Source of the DNA: Cristatella mucedo | Taxonomy: Eukaryota; Bryozoa; Phylactolaemata; Cristatellidae | Assembly: GCA_009760855.2 (NCBI GenBank) | Contig: WPIO01000117.1 | Location: forward strand, 719,501 to 783,500 | Direction: 5' to 3' | DNA length: 64,000 nucleotides | In this document: piece by piece, positions 32,075-43,064 of the stretch | Position numbering within the stretch: position 1 is the first letter of the stretch | Layout of the letters: each line of letters opens with the position of its first letter | Position numbers and translations under genes: made by a program | The notes under the pieces: model-generated | The model's input: only the letters and a program-made list of their open reading frames with translations | Database searches by the model: none | Told to the model about the DNA's origin: nothing

Positions 32075-32600
32075 TCTCTCTCTCTCTCTCTCTCTTTATC
32101 TCCGTCTCTAAACATCGCCCTGCCTCTCTTTCTCTATGTCTCCCACTATCTAGCTCTGTCTCTGCCTATGTCTCTCTGATTAACTGTGTCCGGCTCTAGT
32201 TCTGTCTCATTGTATCTTTGTCTATTTGTCTCTTTGTCTCTTTGTCTCTTTGCTTCTTTGCCTCTTTGTCTCTTTGTCTCTTTGTCTCTTTGTCTCTTTG
32301 TCTCTTTGTCTCTTTGTCTCTTTGTCTCTTTGTCTCTTTGTCTCTTTGTCTCTTTGTCTCTTTGTCTCTTTGTCTCTTTGTCTCTTTGTCTCTTTGTCTC
32401 TTTGTCTCTTTGTCTCTTTGTCTCTTTGTCTCTTTGTCTCTTTGTCTCTTTGTCTCATCTCTTTGTCTCCTTGTCTCTTTGTCTCTCGGTCTCTCTGTGT
32501 CACTTCGTCTTTCTGTCTCCCTGTCTTTCTGTCTCTATCTTTCTATCTGTCTCTGTCTCTGTCTTTCTATCAATCTCTGTCTCTGTCTCTGGTTTTGGCG
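32075..32600. repeat. TTTGTCTC octanucleotide minisatellite with CT flanks
   Basis: From about 32226 to 32456 there are some 28 head-to-tail copies of TTTGTCTC, nearly perfect. Degenerate TCTCTGTC flanks lie on both sides. An 8-base unit without stops leaves long frames open on both strands (periodic CLFVSLSL on +, KRQRDKET on -). These are not genes. Confidence 0.97.
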
Positions 32601-32639
32601 TCATTATCAATCAATAGCAAGAATAACGTGGTTTTGAAT

Positions 32640-34690
32640 GACGTGCACAGGTTCAGTAGACAAGTTTGGTAATTGGCAGCATGCACAGTGTCAGCACACA
32701 TAAGAGCATACTGGTCGAATTCACAGCACCAACTAAATGAGTTTCTTCTTAAATATCGACAAGTCTGGAGGTGCCGTGGCGCCAAGTCAGGAGTGAGTTC
32801 AAGGCTTTGGGAGCATATAAACTGAAGGCACGGTGTCCAGAAGATTTGAGGTTTGTACTAGGTATAGGTAAACAGTTATTTTTCGAAAAGCAGGTGGTAC
32901 GATGCTTGGCCTGGTTGACGAGTAGATCTGATAGGTAGGCTTGAGCCAAAGAATGAAGGGACCAAAAAGTGAGCAACAAGACCTTGAAGTCGATCCGTTA
33001 CTGGACTGGTGGCCAGTGCAGGTCGGCGAGAGTTGGTGTGACATGGAGACTGCACAGCTCACGGAAGGCCAGCCTAGCGGCAGAGTGTTGCACCAGCTGT
33101 AAGAGTCTGACACCTCAGTCCGGTAGACCAGCAAGCAGTGAGTTACAGAACTGAAGATGTGATGTCACAAATGCCTGATGTCGCAGTGGTATCCCTGTCT
33201 AGAGAAGCCCGAAACTTAGTAACCCTATACGGCTGAAATTTGGCAGATTGACCGGGAAGCTGATTTGCTCGACTAATAAAACGTCACTTTGAACCATGGC
33301 ATCTAGATTTAGTGCAGATTCAACAGAATATATTTTGAAAGAGCCAATTTTGAGCATTGGCCTGTCAATTTCTGAATAAAATATTGTTTGCCCATAACTA
33401 GGAAGTTGGTTTTATTGTTCTTAAATTCAGGAAAGTTTACAGCCGTTCTTGTGATGTTGTCTTCAATATATGCAGCAAGTGAGTTATAGAAATCGACGTG
33501 CTCAACAACTGGGAGGGATTAAAGCAAAGGCTCAACTGACTGTCGTAAGTGTAGATGTGAAACTCTAGATCATATTTGGCAAGCACATCAACGAGAGGGA
33601 GAGTATAAACGGTGAAAAGAACCCGAACTAGCATCTGGTTTATCCCTTAAGTAATCCACATTTCAGAGGTTCCACTGGTGATTTTCGTCTATTCACACCA
33701 GTACCATGAAATCATCACAAAACCACTGCAATGTATTGCAAGCGATGCCCAGACGAGATGAGAATCACACAAGAAGGACTTGGTGATCCATAATTATCAA
33801 AAGCTGCCGAAAGATCAAGAAAATCAAGCTGAGGCACTATGCCCTAGTCTGCATTCCTAAGTAGGTCGTAGTACACCCTGGATGATGCTGACTCAGTGGA
33901 GTGATTAGCTCTAAAGCCAGACTAGAACTTACTAGCAACGTTTGAAATTTCAATGTACGAGTTTAGTTGGTCTGATAAGACTCGTTACGTCTTTATTAGT
34001 AAAGGTGAGGGAAACATGGAGGAAGTTGCTTAATTTCTCTTGGTCGAGTGTGGCTTTCTCGAATAGTTGCCAAACAAAAGCGTTTTGAGGCTAATTAGCA
34101 TATCTCTGACGTTAGTTATGCTTGGCAGCAGCAGATTGATGCGTTGTAAAAGCAGGGCAGTGGGAATACTGACCACAAGGCTAGTTGTCTTCTTTGATTG
34201 GGATGTGAACTTCAGGTCGAGGTCACAAGTGGCCTGCACGAATGTAGACATGGCAGTGCTGCAAGGATTTGTGGCACGAGATTTCAGTGGAGAGGCTGCC
34301 ATCTAAGGGATGGAGTTCCTAAAATTGTACATTTAGTTCGCAAATAACACACAGAAGCGATCAGCTAGCTCATCACAGGGATCGTTAGGTAAGGATTTTA
34401 CCTGGGAGTGGTTAAAGAGTTGGTTGACTGTCGACATCAGCATTTTTTGATTGTGCATCAGTGATTCAGGAACTTTTCCATAGAAGCTTGACTTGGTCTT
34501 TGTTAGGATCGATTATTACGATCCACAATAAATCTAGTAGTTCTAGTATACCAGTCGACGGACTGTCAGTCTTAATCTTTCGAATGTATTTTCAAACTTG
34601 AGTTTAGTACACATAGTAAGTTTAATGTCTGTCGTAAACCATTGGCGGTCATAGCGAGGGTACACAGTGGGCTTAGTTACAGGTTGAATA
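32640..34690 (-). mobile_element. L2-A LINE, long 5'-truncated copy, decayed
   Basis: Runs leftwards from the region encoding the linker before RT (about 34690) through RT to the 3' UTR (about 32640). It is parallel to the copy at 38574-41960. Recognisable are the AFDTIDH region (about 33790-33830, antisense), the segment around the catalytic box (HIYTYDSQL at about 33540) and the C-terminal AYLSDLLVNQAKHRTTCFS (about 32900). The 3' hairpin is lost. It contains many stops and indels. Confidence 0.85.
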
Positions 34691-34694
34691 ATAC

Positions 34695-35320
34695 TATTGA
34701 TATTTTTGCACTTGATAAAGCGCAGTCACGGAACTCAATCTCTGTCTAGGCGCTTTACATTTGCTGCAAAGGGAAACACGATTGAATGGTGACTAATATT
34801 ATGTTTGATGAAAAAATGAGTAACATGGTTATGGGTGACATGCACAGAGGGTCAGCATGCAAATGTGATTACTGGCAGCATGCACCGTGTCAGCACCCAC
34901 AAGCACATGAAAGACGATTTACTGGGACCCACTTAATTCTATCCTAAATATGTGTGTTTTTTAAGTTGTTTTTAAATGTGGTCAGGTCAGGAAATGTTCT
35001 GACGCAGGTCGGGAGGACGTTTCAGGCTTTGGTAGCATACAAACTATATGCATGGTCTCCCAAGGATTTGAGGTTTGTACGAGGTGATTGTAGACTGTTG
35101 GATTCGGAAAAGCGGGTGGTACGATGCTTGGCCTCATGGGGGAGTATATCCGAAAGATAGGCTGGAGACAAAGAACGAAGTGACCTAAAGTGAGCGACAA
35201 AACCTTAGTCAATCCGTGGCTTGACTGGTAGCCAGTGCAGTTCGACGAGAAGTGGTGTGCTGTGGCAATGCTTACCGGTATGAAAGCATTCACAGACTTG
35301 GCAGCAAATACTGCCACCCA
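34695..35320 (-). mobile_element. L2-A LINE, 3' copy abutting another L2-A
   Basis: Terminal hairpin at 34710-34765 (TTGATAAAGCGCAG ... GGCGCTTTAC), 3' UTR and C-terminal ORF up to about 35320. It is a separate insertion because it has its own 3' end directly against the 5' end of the 32640-34690 copy. Confidence 0.85.
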
Positions 35321-35579
35321 TAACCTAAGATAGCTAAGTCATATCCGTGGGGGAGAGATTGCTGTGCTGCAGATACGGATGATTTTAAGTTTTGCAATCA
35401 GCCGGCCATTGAAAGTGTCCCCAGAGCGTCTTTTTACACCCTGACCCAAGGCCTAGAGCCAAACTCACTGACTATTTCGTGAGTTCGTTTCTTATGCAGC
35501 GTAACTATGGGTTAACACGTAAACATTTCATAGCCATAGTAAATCAGTAACCGTAAATACATTTTTGACGAAATATTCT

Positions 35580-36625
35580 CCTTGACGATCTTCTGCTGTA
35601 TTTGTCATTCAAACCATCGGAATAGGCTGCAGCAACTAATAAACTGAATACTTGTCTTGACGAAATTCAATCCTGGATGTCTAAAAACTTATTGAAACTA
35701 AATGATGATAAAACCGTGCATAGTAAACCATAAGCGTGTGGCTGGATTAAAAGGATTTGCTCTCCTAATAGGTGATGCTGTTGTGCGATCATCGCCACGT
35801 GCTCAAAATTTAGGAGCCATTTTCGACAACTACCTAAAAATTAAAAGCTTTATTGAGAAGACTGTTTCCTTAGGTGAACAATATGTCCGATCCCCATCTA
35901 AGATTATGAGCTGTCTTCCACAGTAGGTTGTAAAATATTTAACGAGATCTTTGGGACTGTCAAGGCTTGATTATTGTAATTCTCTTTTGGCTGGGCTACC
36001 GAAAAGATCCTCTAGGTTACTGCAGCTGGTGATGAATACGGCTGCAACCCTAGTTAAAAAACCGAGAGGTGTGACCAGGTGTCTCGTTGGCTGAAACAGC
36101 TTGGGTGGCTGTCGGTTGATCAACGTATACAGAGGAATGTTGTCACGGTGACCCACAAGGCCGGCTACTGCTTGGCTTCTCCATACCTAGCTGAACTCCT
36201 GTACCAGTTTCATATTCTTCCTGCCCTCAGGTCCTGTATGGACAATTAATTATCTGTTCCATTCTTCAGCTTAAAGACCGTTGGTGTCACAAGCTTTAGC
36301 CCAGTAGTTCTTAGACTGTGGAAGTCGTTTCCACAATTCTCAGGCAACGACAACTACTCTCCTGCTGCCGACTGTAGCTCATTCTTTACAGTGGTCCTGA
36401 GCTGCTACTTCCATGCTAGGCAGTACGTCAACTGATCTCCTTCCTCTGGTATGCTTCCCAATTTCTCTTTGCTAAGTAAGACAATGTCTGCTGTGTACGA
36501 AATTAGTAGCTAAAGCCAGGTAGGATGTGAGTGGGCTGAACGAAACTCTTCCAAGTAGCACTCACATAGTCTTTACGGCTTTGTGGAGTTACAGTCGAAG
36601 ATAAATTACACTATCAGAATTACTT
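35580..36625 (+). mobile_element. L2-B LINE, decayed copy
   Basis: Begins just after the RT catalytic box (TGTATTTGTCATTCAAACCATCGG). It follows L2-B through LSRLDYCNSLLAGLPK and the C-terminus to a CTTTACGGCTTTGTGGAG end near 36600, with numerous stops and small deletions. Confidence 0.85.
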
Positions 36626-36809
36626 CAATAAGCCGTTGAAGCGTTTTGCATTGCGTCCACATTAATATGTTTGCAAAACCTCGAAAGTGGTCAATGTACC
36701 TTCGCTGATTGAGCCGTGTATAAAAGATATTTAGTAGGTTTATAATAACTTCCTCCATAACATTTCATGGAAGTTCGCCTGGCCTTGCTTTAATTCCTTT
36801 TGCTTATTT

Positions 36810-36811
36810 CA

Positions 36812-36861
<50 letters not shown>

Positions 36862-37130
36862 CTCTTTCTCTTGCTCTTTCTCTATCTCTCAATTTTCCCT
36901 CTCAGTTTCTATGACGTTCGCCTACCCTCCCTCTCGCGGTCGTTCCTTATTTTTGGTCTCTTCCACTCCCTTCAGCTACCTTTGCCCATCTGTCCTACAT
37001 ATTCAATCTTATCTTCCTGATTGCCTTTCTTACTCTCTCACTCTCTTTCTCTATTTTTCAAGCCGAATCTCCCACCCTTTACTGTCTCTCTCACTCTCAC
37101 TTCCACTCTCTGGCTCTCTTCTCCTTGCTT
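36810..37130. repeat. (CT)n and pyrimidine-rich tract
   Basis: Pure CT at 36812-36855, then a long pyrimidine-rich stretch. The 110-codon Ser-rich frame over it is compositional. Confidence 0.93.
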
Positions 37131-37556
37131 AATTTTTCCTAACCACTTTCTTTTCTCAGTGATGAATTCTATGTGATCTGTTAACGATAGTAGATGCCCG
37201 CTAACTAGATATAATCAAGCTACATAGATTAAAGCCAAGACTTTAGGGCGAGACTTTACTTTTCATCGTGGAAGAGTGATGTTTACCTTAAAGCGAAAGA
37301 GCTTTATGTCGTCTAACGGTTTCAATAGTTTCGAAAGTAAAGTGTTCCTTTAGCCGGGATAAAACGAGGCCGAAGCATTTCTTAGATTCATATTTAAATT
37401 AATCTTGTTGATTGTCTTCCTGACATTTGATTAACAATATTAGGCACTCGACGTTACGTTTAGTCGGTAATCACTCTCATACACAAGACGTTTATTTGCT
37501 AACATTAAACTAAGCCTCCACTCGCAAATCAACGTGTGCGTTGTACTCAATTGTAG

Positions 37557-37636
37557 GTATACAGTCGTGAAGACCACACCCATTTACTGGGTTGCTCAAA
37601 AGTCCGACAAGGTCGTTTATTCAGGCGCCAAAGCAG
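37557..37636 (+). CDS. Reeler-domain protein, exon D (end of Reeler domain)
   Basis: The acceptor CTCAATTGTAG ends at 37556. Joined to exon C in phase 2 it reads VYTVVKTTPIYWVAQKSDKV, then VYSGAKA, the expected last strand of a Reeler domain. The donor GCAG|GTATGT at 37637 leaves phase 1, so at least one more exon follows. It was not found with confidence. The four exons give about 174 residues, the size of a signal peptide plus one Reeler domain. Confidence 0.87.
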
Positions 37637-37639
37637 GTA

Positions 37640-38570
37640 TGTGCCAACCGTGGAACTCTTTAACGTATATTTCATGCAATTGCTGGCTGTCAGCAGGATG
37701 GAAGTACAAACGATACCAGTTTATTTCGGAACTCATCCGTTTCCTGATCCGGGTCGCGAAGACGCTAGAGCAGTAAATTGAAGATAAAGCACCTGTAACC
37801 AGCATTCGGCCAATTTTGATGCTTACGGAGTAAGTGTAGACTGCCAGAGTAATAAAGTCTAGCGGAACTTTCAAATTTACTGGTCAGTGACCACCAGCTC
37901 CATGCAGCTTATAATTAGGATAGCTGACCCCTTGACCGTAGCACCAGCAGGGTGGATGGTTAGATGCTTTCGGCAGCAACTGTAGGCGCTTCTTCATCAA
38001 TATCATGCAACTTATAAAGACATCCGTACCCTTATATAAACCAATCTATTCAAGATTCTATCCTTGTTGAGGAGAATGAGATCATTTTTTTGGTAGTTGG
38101 CTTTTTCTTTCTTCCGCTAGGCAAGTTCGGCAATTAGTTCATTCGTACGTTTTTTACATATTTCAACTCCTTTTCGGAAACATTTAAATCAACACAGTTA
38201 TTAAAACAATGCCGTCCAGACGAACTCTTCCCGCTCACTACGTTCGAATAAACTTGGGGCTCATGCAGCAAGTCTGTGTCAGCGGTTCGTAGCTTTTCAC
38301 TTTTTCAGCGTAATTCAACGTTTTCAGGCGTTTTGTGCAATGCAAAATGCATGAGATTACCCAGCGACATTCTTTTTGCGTTTTATATACATTATATCTT
38401 GTATTATTGCTCTTGCAGGTTATTTTTATTCACACCAAATGTTCCAATTATGATTTTAAAATACGAATATTAAGCTCTTGGAGCTCAACATTTAACATGC
38501 AAAAACTCAGCAACACTCAAACGTGCTATGTTCAGTCGTGTTTCCTAAAGAAGTCATCAGTTTAAGAAAA
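37640..38570. other. Intron or intergenic, nothing recognised
   Basis: About 0.9 kb of AT-rich DNA after exon D. No convincing continuation exon was found. Confidence 0.4.
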
Positions 38571-38927
38571 GAGTAATAATAATAATAATAATTCACTTGA
38601 TAAAGCGCCCTCAGAGAACTTAATCTCTCTCTAGGCGCTTTACATTTGCTGTAAAGTGAAATGCACTTGAATGGTAAGTATAATCATGCTTGAAAAACAA
38701 ACGGAATGAATAATATGGTTAGGGGTGACATGCACAGGGTCAGCATGCAAATGTGGTTAGTGTCAGCATGCACAGTGTCAGCACGCATAAGCACATCAAG
38801 GACGAATCACAGGGACCCACTAAATGCTGTCCTAAATAGGTGTGTTTTAAGGTCCTTTTAAATGTGGTCAGGTCAGGGGATGTTCTGACGCAGGTCGGAA
38901 GGGAGTTCCAGGCTTTAGGAGCATATA

Positions 38928-38990
38928 ATAATAATATTGCACTTGATAAAGCGCCCTCAGAGAACTTAATCTCTTTCTAGGCGCTTTATA
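38928..38990 (-). mobile_element. Tail-only L2-A insertion inside L2-A
   Basis: About 63 bp consisting only of (ATA)n plus the L2-A terminal hairpin, placed inside the ORF of the larger L2-A copy. Host sequence GGAGCATA...GAACTAAATGC is split around it. A short TATA at both junctions may be the target duplication. Confidence 0.75.
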
Positions 38991-39040
38991 TATGAACTAA
39001 ATGCATGGTCTCCAAAGGATTTAAGGTTAGTATGAGGTAT

Positions 39041-39950
39041 TGCTTCTCATAAGACACCCTAAGCGTGTGGCTGGGTTAAAAGGCTTTGCTGTTCTAATAG
39101 GTGATGCTATTGTGCGACCTTCACCACGTGCTCGTAATCTAGGTGTCGTGTTCGACAGCTGCCTCAATTTCAAAAGCTTCATTCAGAAGAATGCCTCTAC
39201 AGCTAGCCATCACATCCAATCCCTATCCAAGATTAGAAGCTGTCTCCCACAGTGGCTTGTAAACGATTTAACTAGCTCTTTAGTTCTGTCTCGGCTTGAT
39301 TATTGTAATTCCCTTTCGGCTGGGCTACCAAAGAAAGCTATTATGCCACTACAACGGACTATGAATATGGCTGCAAGGCTGGTCTTCAAGTCCCAGCGGT
39401 TTGAGCACGTGTCACCTTTGCTGGATGAGCTAGGATGGTTGCCGGTTGAGCAAAGGATACGGAGCAAAGTTCTTACGCTGACCCACAAGGCCCGCCACGG
39501 CTTGGCTCCATCATACCTAGCTGAACTGCTACATCAGTTTCAGCCTGTTCGCGCCCTCAGGTTCTGTGTGGACAATAAATTAGCTGTCTCATTCCTCCGC
39601 TTAAAGACCTTTGGCGACAGAAGCTTTAGCTCTGCAGGTCCTAGACTGTGGAACTCGCTTCCACAATTCTTACGCAACGACATCTACTCTCCAACTGCCA
39701 ACTATGGCACATCTTTTTCAGCGGTCCTGAACTGCTACTTCTATGCTACTCACTACCTCAACTGCTCTCTTAACTCTGCTATGCTTCCCAGTTTCTCTTT
39801 GTTGTGTGAGACGAAGTCTGTTGGCTACCGAATGCGTACCGAAAGCCGCTTAGGCTGTGAGTGGGCTGTACGAAACTCTCCTGCGTAACACCCACATGGT
39901 CTTTATGACTTTGTGGAGTTACTGACGGAGATACATTACATTACATTACA
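39041..39950 (+). mobile_element. L2-B LINE nested in L2-A
   Basis: Open for 282 codons (39040-39888), with LSRLDYCNSLSAGLPKKAI, ARHGLAPSYLAELLHQF and RSFSSAGPRLWNSLPQFL. It is nearly identical to the 30281-31830 copy. It ends in (TACAT)4 at 39931-39950. The host L2-A sequence (GAGGTAT ... TTCTAGATTGTTGG) resumes in register on the other side. It is 5'-truncated. Confidence 0.93.
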
Positions 39951-41940
39951 TTTCTAGATTGTTGGATTCCGAAAACAGGTGGTACGAAGCTTGGCCTGAT
40001 GGGGTAGTATATCTGAAAGATAGGCTGGAGCCATAGAATGAAGGGACCTAAAAATGAGCCACGAAACCTTGAAGTCAATCCGTGGCTTGACTGGCAGCCA
40101 GTGCAGGTCGGCGAGAAGTGGAGTAATGTGGCAACTGCGACGCTCACGGCAGACAAGTCTAGCTGCCGAGTTTTGCACCAGCTGCAATCGCCTGATCGCA
40201 CATGCTGGTAGGCCTGTAAGCAGTGAGTTGCAGAAGTCGAGACGGGATGTCACGAATGCATGGACCAACTTGGACGTGGTATCTGTATCTAAACAAGCCC
40301 GAATTTTAGCAATGTTATGGAGCTGAAAATGGGCGGATTTGACTGTGGAGCTGATATGGTCGTCTAACGAGAGGTCGCTTTGGAATATGACACCTAGATT
40401 TCGAGCTGATTCAACTGGAGATATGCAGGCAGAGCCAATTTTGAGAGTCAGCCTTTCCATTCTCTTGATCACACTGGGTTTGCCCATAAATAGTAAGTAA
40501 GTTTTATCATCGTTAAGTTTAAGAAGATTTGCTGCCATCCATATGCGGATGTCATCAATGCATGCTGCTAGTGAGTTTAGAGAATTTGAGGTGCTCGAAG
40601 GCTGGGAGGGATCAAAGCAAAGGTACAACTGAGTGTCATCCGCATAGAAGTGAAAGCCTAGATTGTGCTTGGCAATCACATCAGCAAGAGGCAGAATACA
40701 AAACGTGAAAAGAACCGGACCTAGCACTGAGCCCTGAGGTACTCCATATTTCAGAGGTACTTCAGATGATCTTTGTCGATTTACTTTAATACTCTAGGGT
40801 CTCCCACTGAGATAGGACCTGAACCACTGCAGAGCAGTGCCAATGATGCCCAGGCGAGATGAGAGGTGCTCTAGAAGAACTTTGTGATCGATGGTATCAA
40901 AAGCTGCCGAAAGATCAAGCAAAACAAGCAGAGACACTCTACCCATGTCTGCATTCCTAAGTAGGTCGTTGTATACCCGAAGCAATGCTGACTCTGTGGA
41001 GTGATTAGCTCTAAAGCCAAACTGGAACTTACTAGCAAGGTGTGAGGTTTCGATATACGAGTTCAGCTGGTCCGCCACGACCCGTTCGAGTGTCTTTGAT
41101 AGGAATGGTAGAAGGGAAACTGGGCGGTAGTTGCTCAAGTTCTCTTGGTCAAGTGTAGCTTTCTTGAGAAGTGGCCTGACTACAGCTTTTTTGAAAGGTG
41201 CTGGGACATGACCTGAGGCTAATAACATATTAATTAAGTTAGTTATGCATGGCAGCAGCAGATCAATGCAACGTAGGAGCAGGACAGTGGGAATAGGGTC
41301 CAGAGGACTTGTTGTCTTCTTTGATTGAGATACGAACTTTAGGACTAGATCACTAGTGACCTGCTTAAATGCAGACATTGAGGTACTGCCAGGAACCGAG
41401 GAACAGCATTCTAGTGGGAGGTTGTCATCACAGGGATGGATTCCCTGATCTTGTCTATCTTCTGCACAAAGAATCGAGAGAAGCAATCGGCTAGATCATC
41501 ATTAGGATCATCAGGTAAGAAGCTAATCTGGGAATGGTTGAGGAGATAGTTTATTGTCGACATCAGCATTTTTGGATTGTGCATCTGTGATTCAACAATG
41601 TTTTTATAAAAACTAGATTTAGCCTTTACTAGGATCGATTGGTACGACCTACAGTAGTCTTCGTATGCCTGTCGCTGGACAGTTAGTCCGGATCTTTTGT
41701 ATGCTTTTTCAAGCTTTCGTTTAGTAGACTTGGCTAGTTTAATGTCCGTGGTAAACCATAGGCCGTCTGGGCGGGGGCGCACAGTGCACTTTGTCAGAGG
41801 GGCAAACTCGTCTAGTGTGTCAGCTAGTGTCGTGTTGAAGCTATCTACCAATGATGACAGATCGGAGGGAGGATTGAGCAGCAGAGGTGAAGCAGATATT
41901 ATCGAACGGACAGCATCGATGTCAAGGGTCTTGAGGTTTC

Positions 41941-42123
41941 GTGATTCACAGGTACCTTACAGATGAAAGTATAGTAATATTTAAAGAATTTAATGGACAT
42001 TCAAAAAAACGCCCTGCTGTATTCCCTCATTACCTAAAAAGCCAGAAGCTTGCTGAGTTGGAACTTTATTACAAGAAATTAAATCTTTTTAAAAACCATA
42101 AAAATAGACGAAACATTTCATAA
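41941..42123 (+). CDS. Small open frame of unknown status
   Basis: 60 codons with Lys/Leu-rich composition (DESIVIFKEFNGHSKKRPAV, LAELELYYKKLNLF), immediately beyond the 5' end of the large L2-A copy. It has no known domain and no clear splice sites. It might be an exon or target-site DNA of another decayed element. Chance is quite possible. Confidence 0.2.
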   Translation: MIHRYLTDESIVIFKEFNGHSKKRPAVFPHYLKSQKLAELELYYKKLNLFKNHKNRRNIS

Positions 42124-42289
42124 ATCTTATTTCTTTACAAAACTGAAAGAACGATGTAGACAGTATGTGGATATTAACGTGAAATCCAGCAGCATATCTC
42201 AAAGACACTAAAATGAATTACAATTGGATTGGATTACGTGCAATAGTAAATGTTTACTCGTAAGTGAATGTAAATACGCTTATATACTC

Positions 42290-42450
42290 ACGTGTGTTTG
42301 TCTGTGCCTGTCTGCCTGTCTGCCTTCGTGCTTGCAATCATGCCTGTGTTTGAGCTCATGCTTTTGCATGTGTGTGTGTATACGTGTGTGTATGCGCTCG
42401 CACTCTCGATCTCGCCCTTGTATAAGTGTTTGTGTGCATACATGTGAGCA
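42290..42450. repeat. TG-rich low-complexity tract
   Basis: Alternating TGTG, CTGCCTGTCTGCC and GTGTGTATACGTG runs. The Cys-rich frames over it are compositional. Confidence 0.8.
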
Positions 42451-42962
42451 ATTCGTTCTTAAAGAATGAAAGATGCAGGCCATCGGAGGAACTACCCTTC
42501 CCGCTCTCAACCTGTGCGTCTGACAGTCTACTCCTTGCAGGCGAGTCAGCATTCGTGTTCTTTCCATCGCCTCCATTTGTTTCCTCTCTGTATTTTCAGC
42601 CCCGGATCTTTGGAATAACTTAATATATGCCTCCTGCGGATCGGTACCTTAGCGGTAGTTTAAGCATACCAGTGTCGCTTCTTCATCTGTATGCAGAAGT
42701 CCTGGCAAAGAACTCATAGGTACTCGTCACTTTTCTCTCACTTAAACGCTGCTGGCTTTTAACCAAAACGAAATCAGAAATGTGAACAAAAAAGTTTTGT
42801 TAAGATGGTTGCAAAGCCATTTACAGAGGTATCTCAGGCTACTTAGTCCGACGACTTTGCCTTCAAGCTGAATTAATGGACGACAGAAAATTATCTCAAA
42901 AAAATAAGGTGATGATAAATCAAAAATAAATAAAAAATAAGGTGTGATCCCGTAGCTGTGAA

Positions 42963-43060
42963 ATGGCATGCGCTTGCCTGTGGTTGACACTCGGATCTCA
43001 TTTCATCGGCGGGTTCGTCCTGACGTTGGTTGGCCTGCAGCTCTGTGGATACACAAGTGA
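42963..43060 (+). CDS. Possible cytochrome b561-like transmembrane exon
   Basis: A GC-richer stretch in an AT-rich area reads ACLWLTLGSHFIGGFVL, then TLVGLQLCGYT. The His-x-x-Gly followed by TL..LQ pattern is like the b561 helix of Reeler-DOMON-b561 (FRRS1-type) proteins. That fits the strand and position of the Reeler gene upstream. Splice sites are weak (GATCCCGTAG before, no good GT after), and no DOMON exons were found between. It may well be chance. Confidence 0.22.
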
Positions 43061-43064
43061 TCAA

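Larger units (their letters stand above)
30176..37556 (+). other. Intron C of the Reeler gene, 7.4 kb
   Basis: GTAAGC...AATTGTAG. It is packed with an L2-B copy, the TTTGTCTC minisatellite, two antisense L2-A copies, a second decayed L2-B and a CT tract. These account for more than 80% of its length. Confidence 0.8.
38574..41960 (-). mobile_element. L2-A LINE, longest copy, 5'-truncated and nested
   Basis: Reads right to left. The linker before RT is at 41851-41411 (VDSFNTTLADTLDEFAPL). RT part 1 is at 41486-40794 with FKKAVVRPLLKKATLDQENL, NYRPVSLLPFLSK, FGFRANHSTESALL and LLDLSAAFDTIDH. RT part 2 is at 40727-39954 with [27 protein letters not shown] and [19 protein letters not shown]. The 3' UTR, hairpin and (AAT)n tail end at 38574. 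A gap of about 65 bases and one shift separate the two RT frames. The endonuclease is missing. It is interrupted by a tail-only L2-A (38928-38990) and an L2-B (39041-39950). It is the best source for the family consensus in this window. Confidence 0.94.

Noticed and set aside
32210-32460. CRISPR array
   Set aside because: Units are 8 bp with no spacers, in a eukaryotic context. It is a minisatellite.
32186-32672. Four or more long periodic open frames on both strands
   Set aside because: An 8-bp stop-free unit opens multiple frames. The translations are pure 8-residue repeats.
38328-38420. Possible DOMON exon after TTTTCAG (reads GVLCNAKCMRLPSD)
   Set aside because: The phase fits exon D, but cysteine spacing is wrong, no donor follows in time and the continuing residues are not DOMON-like.
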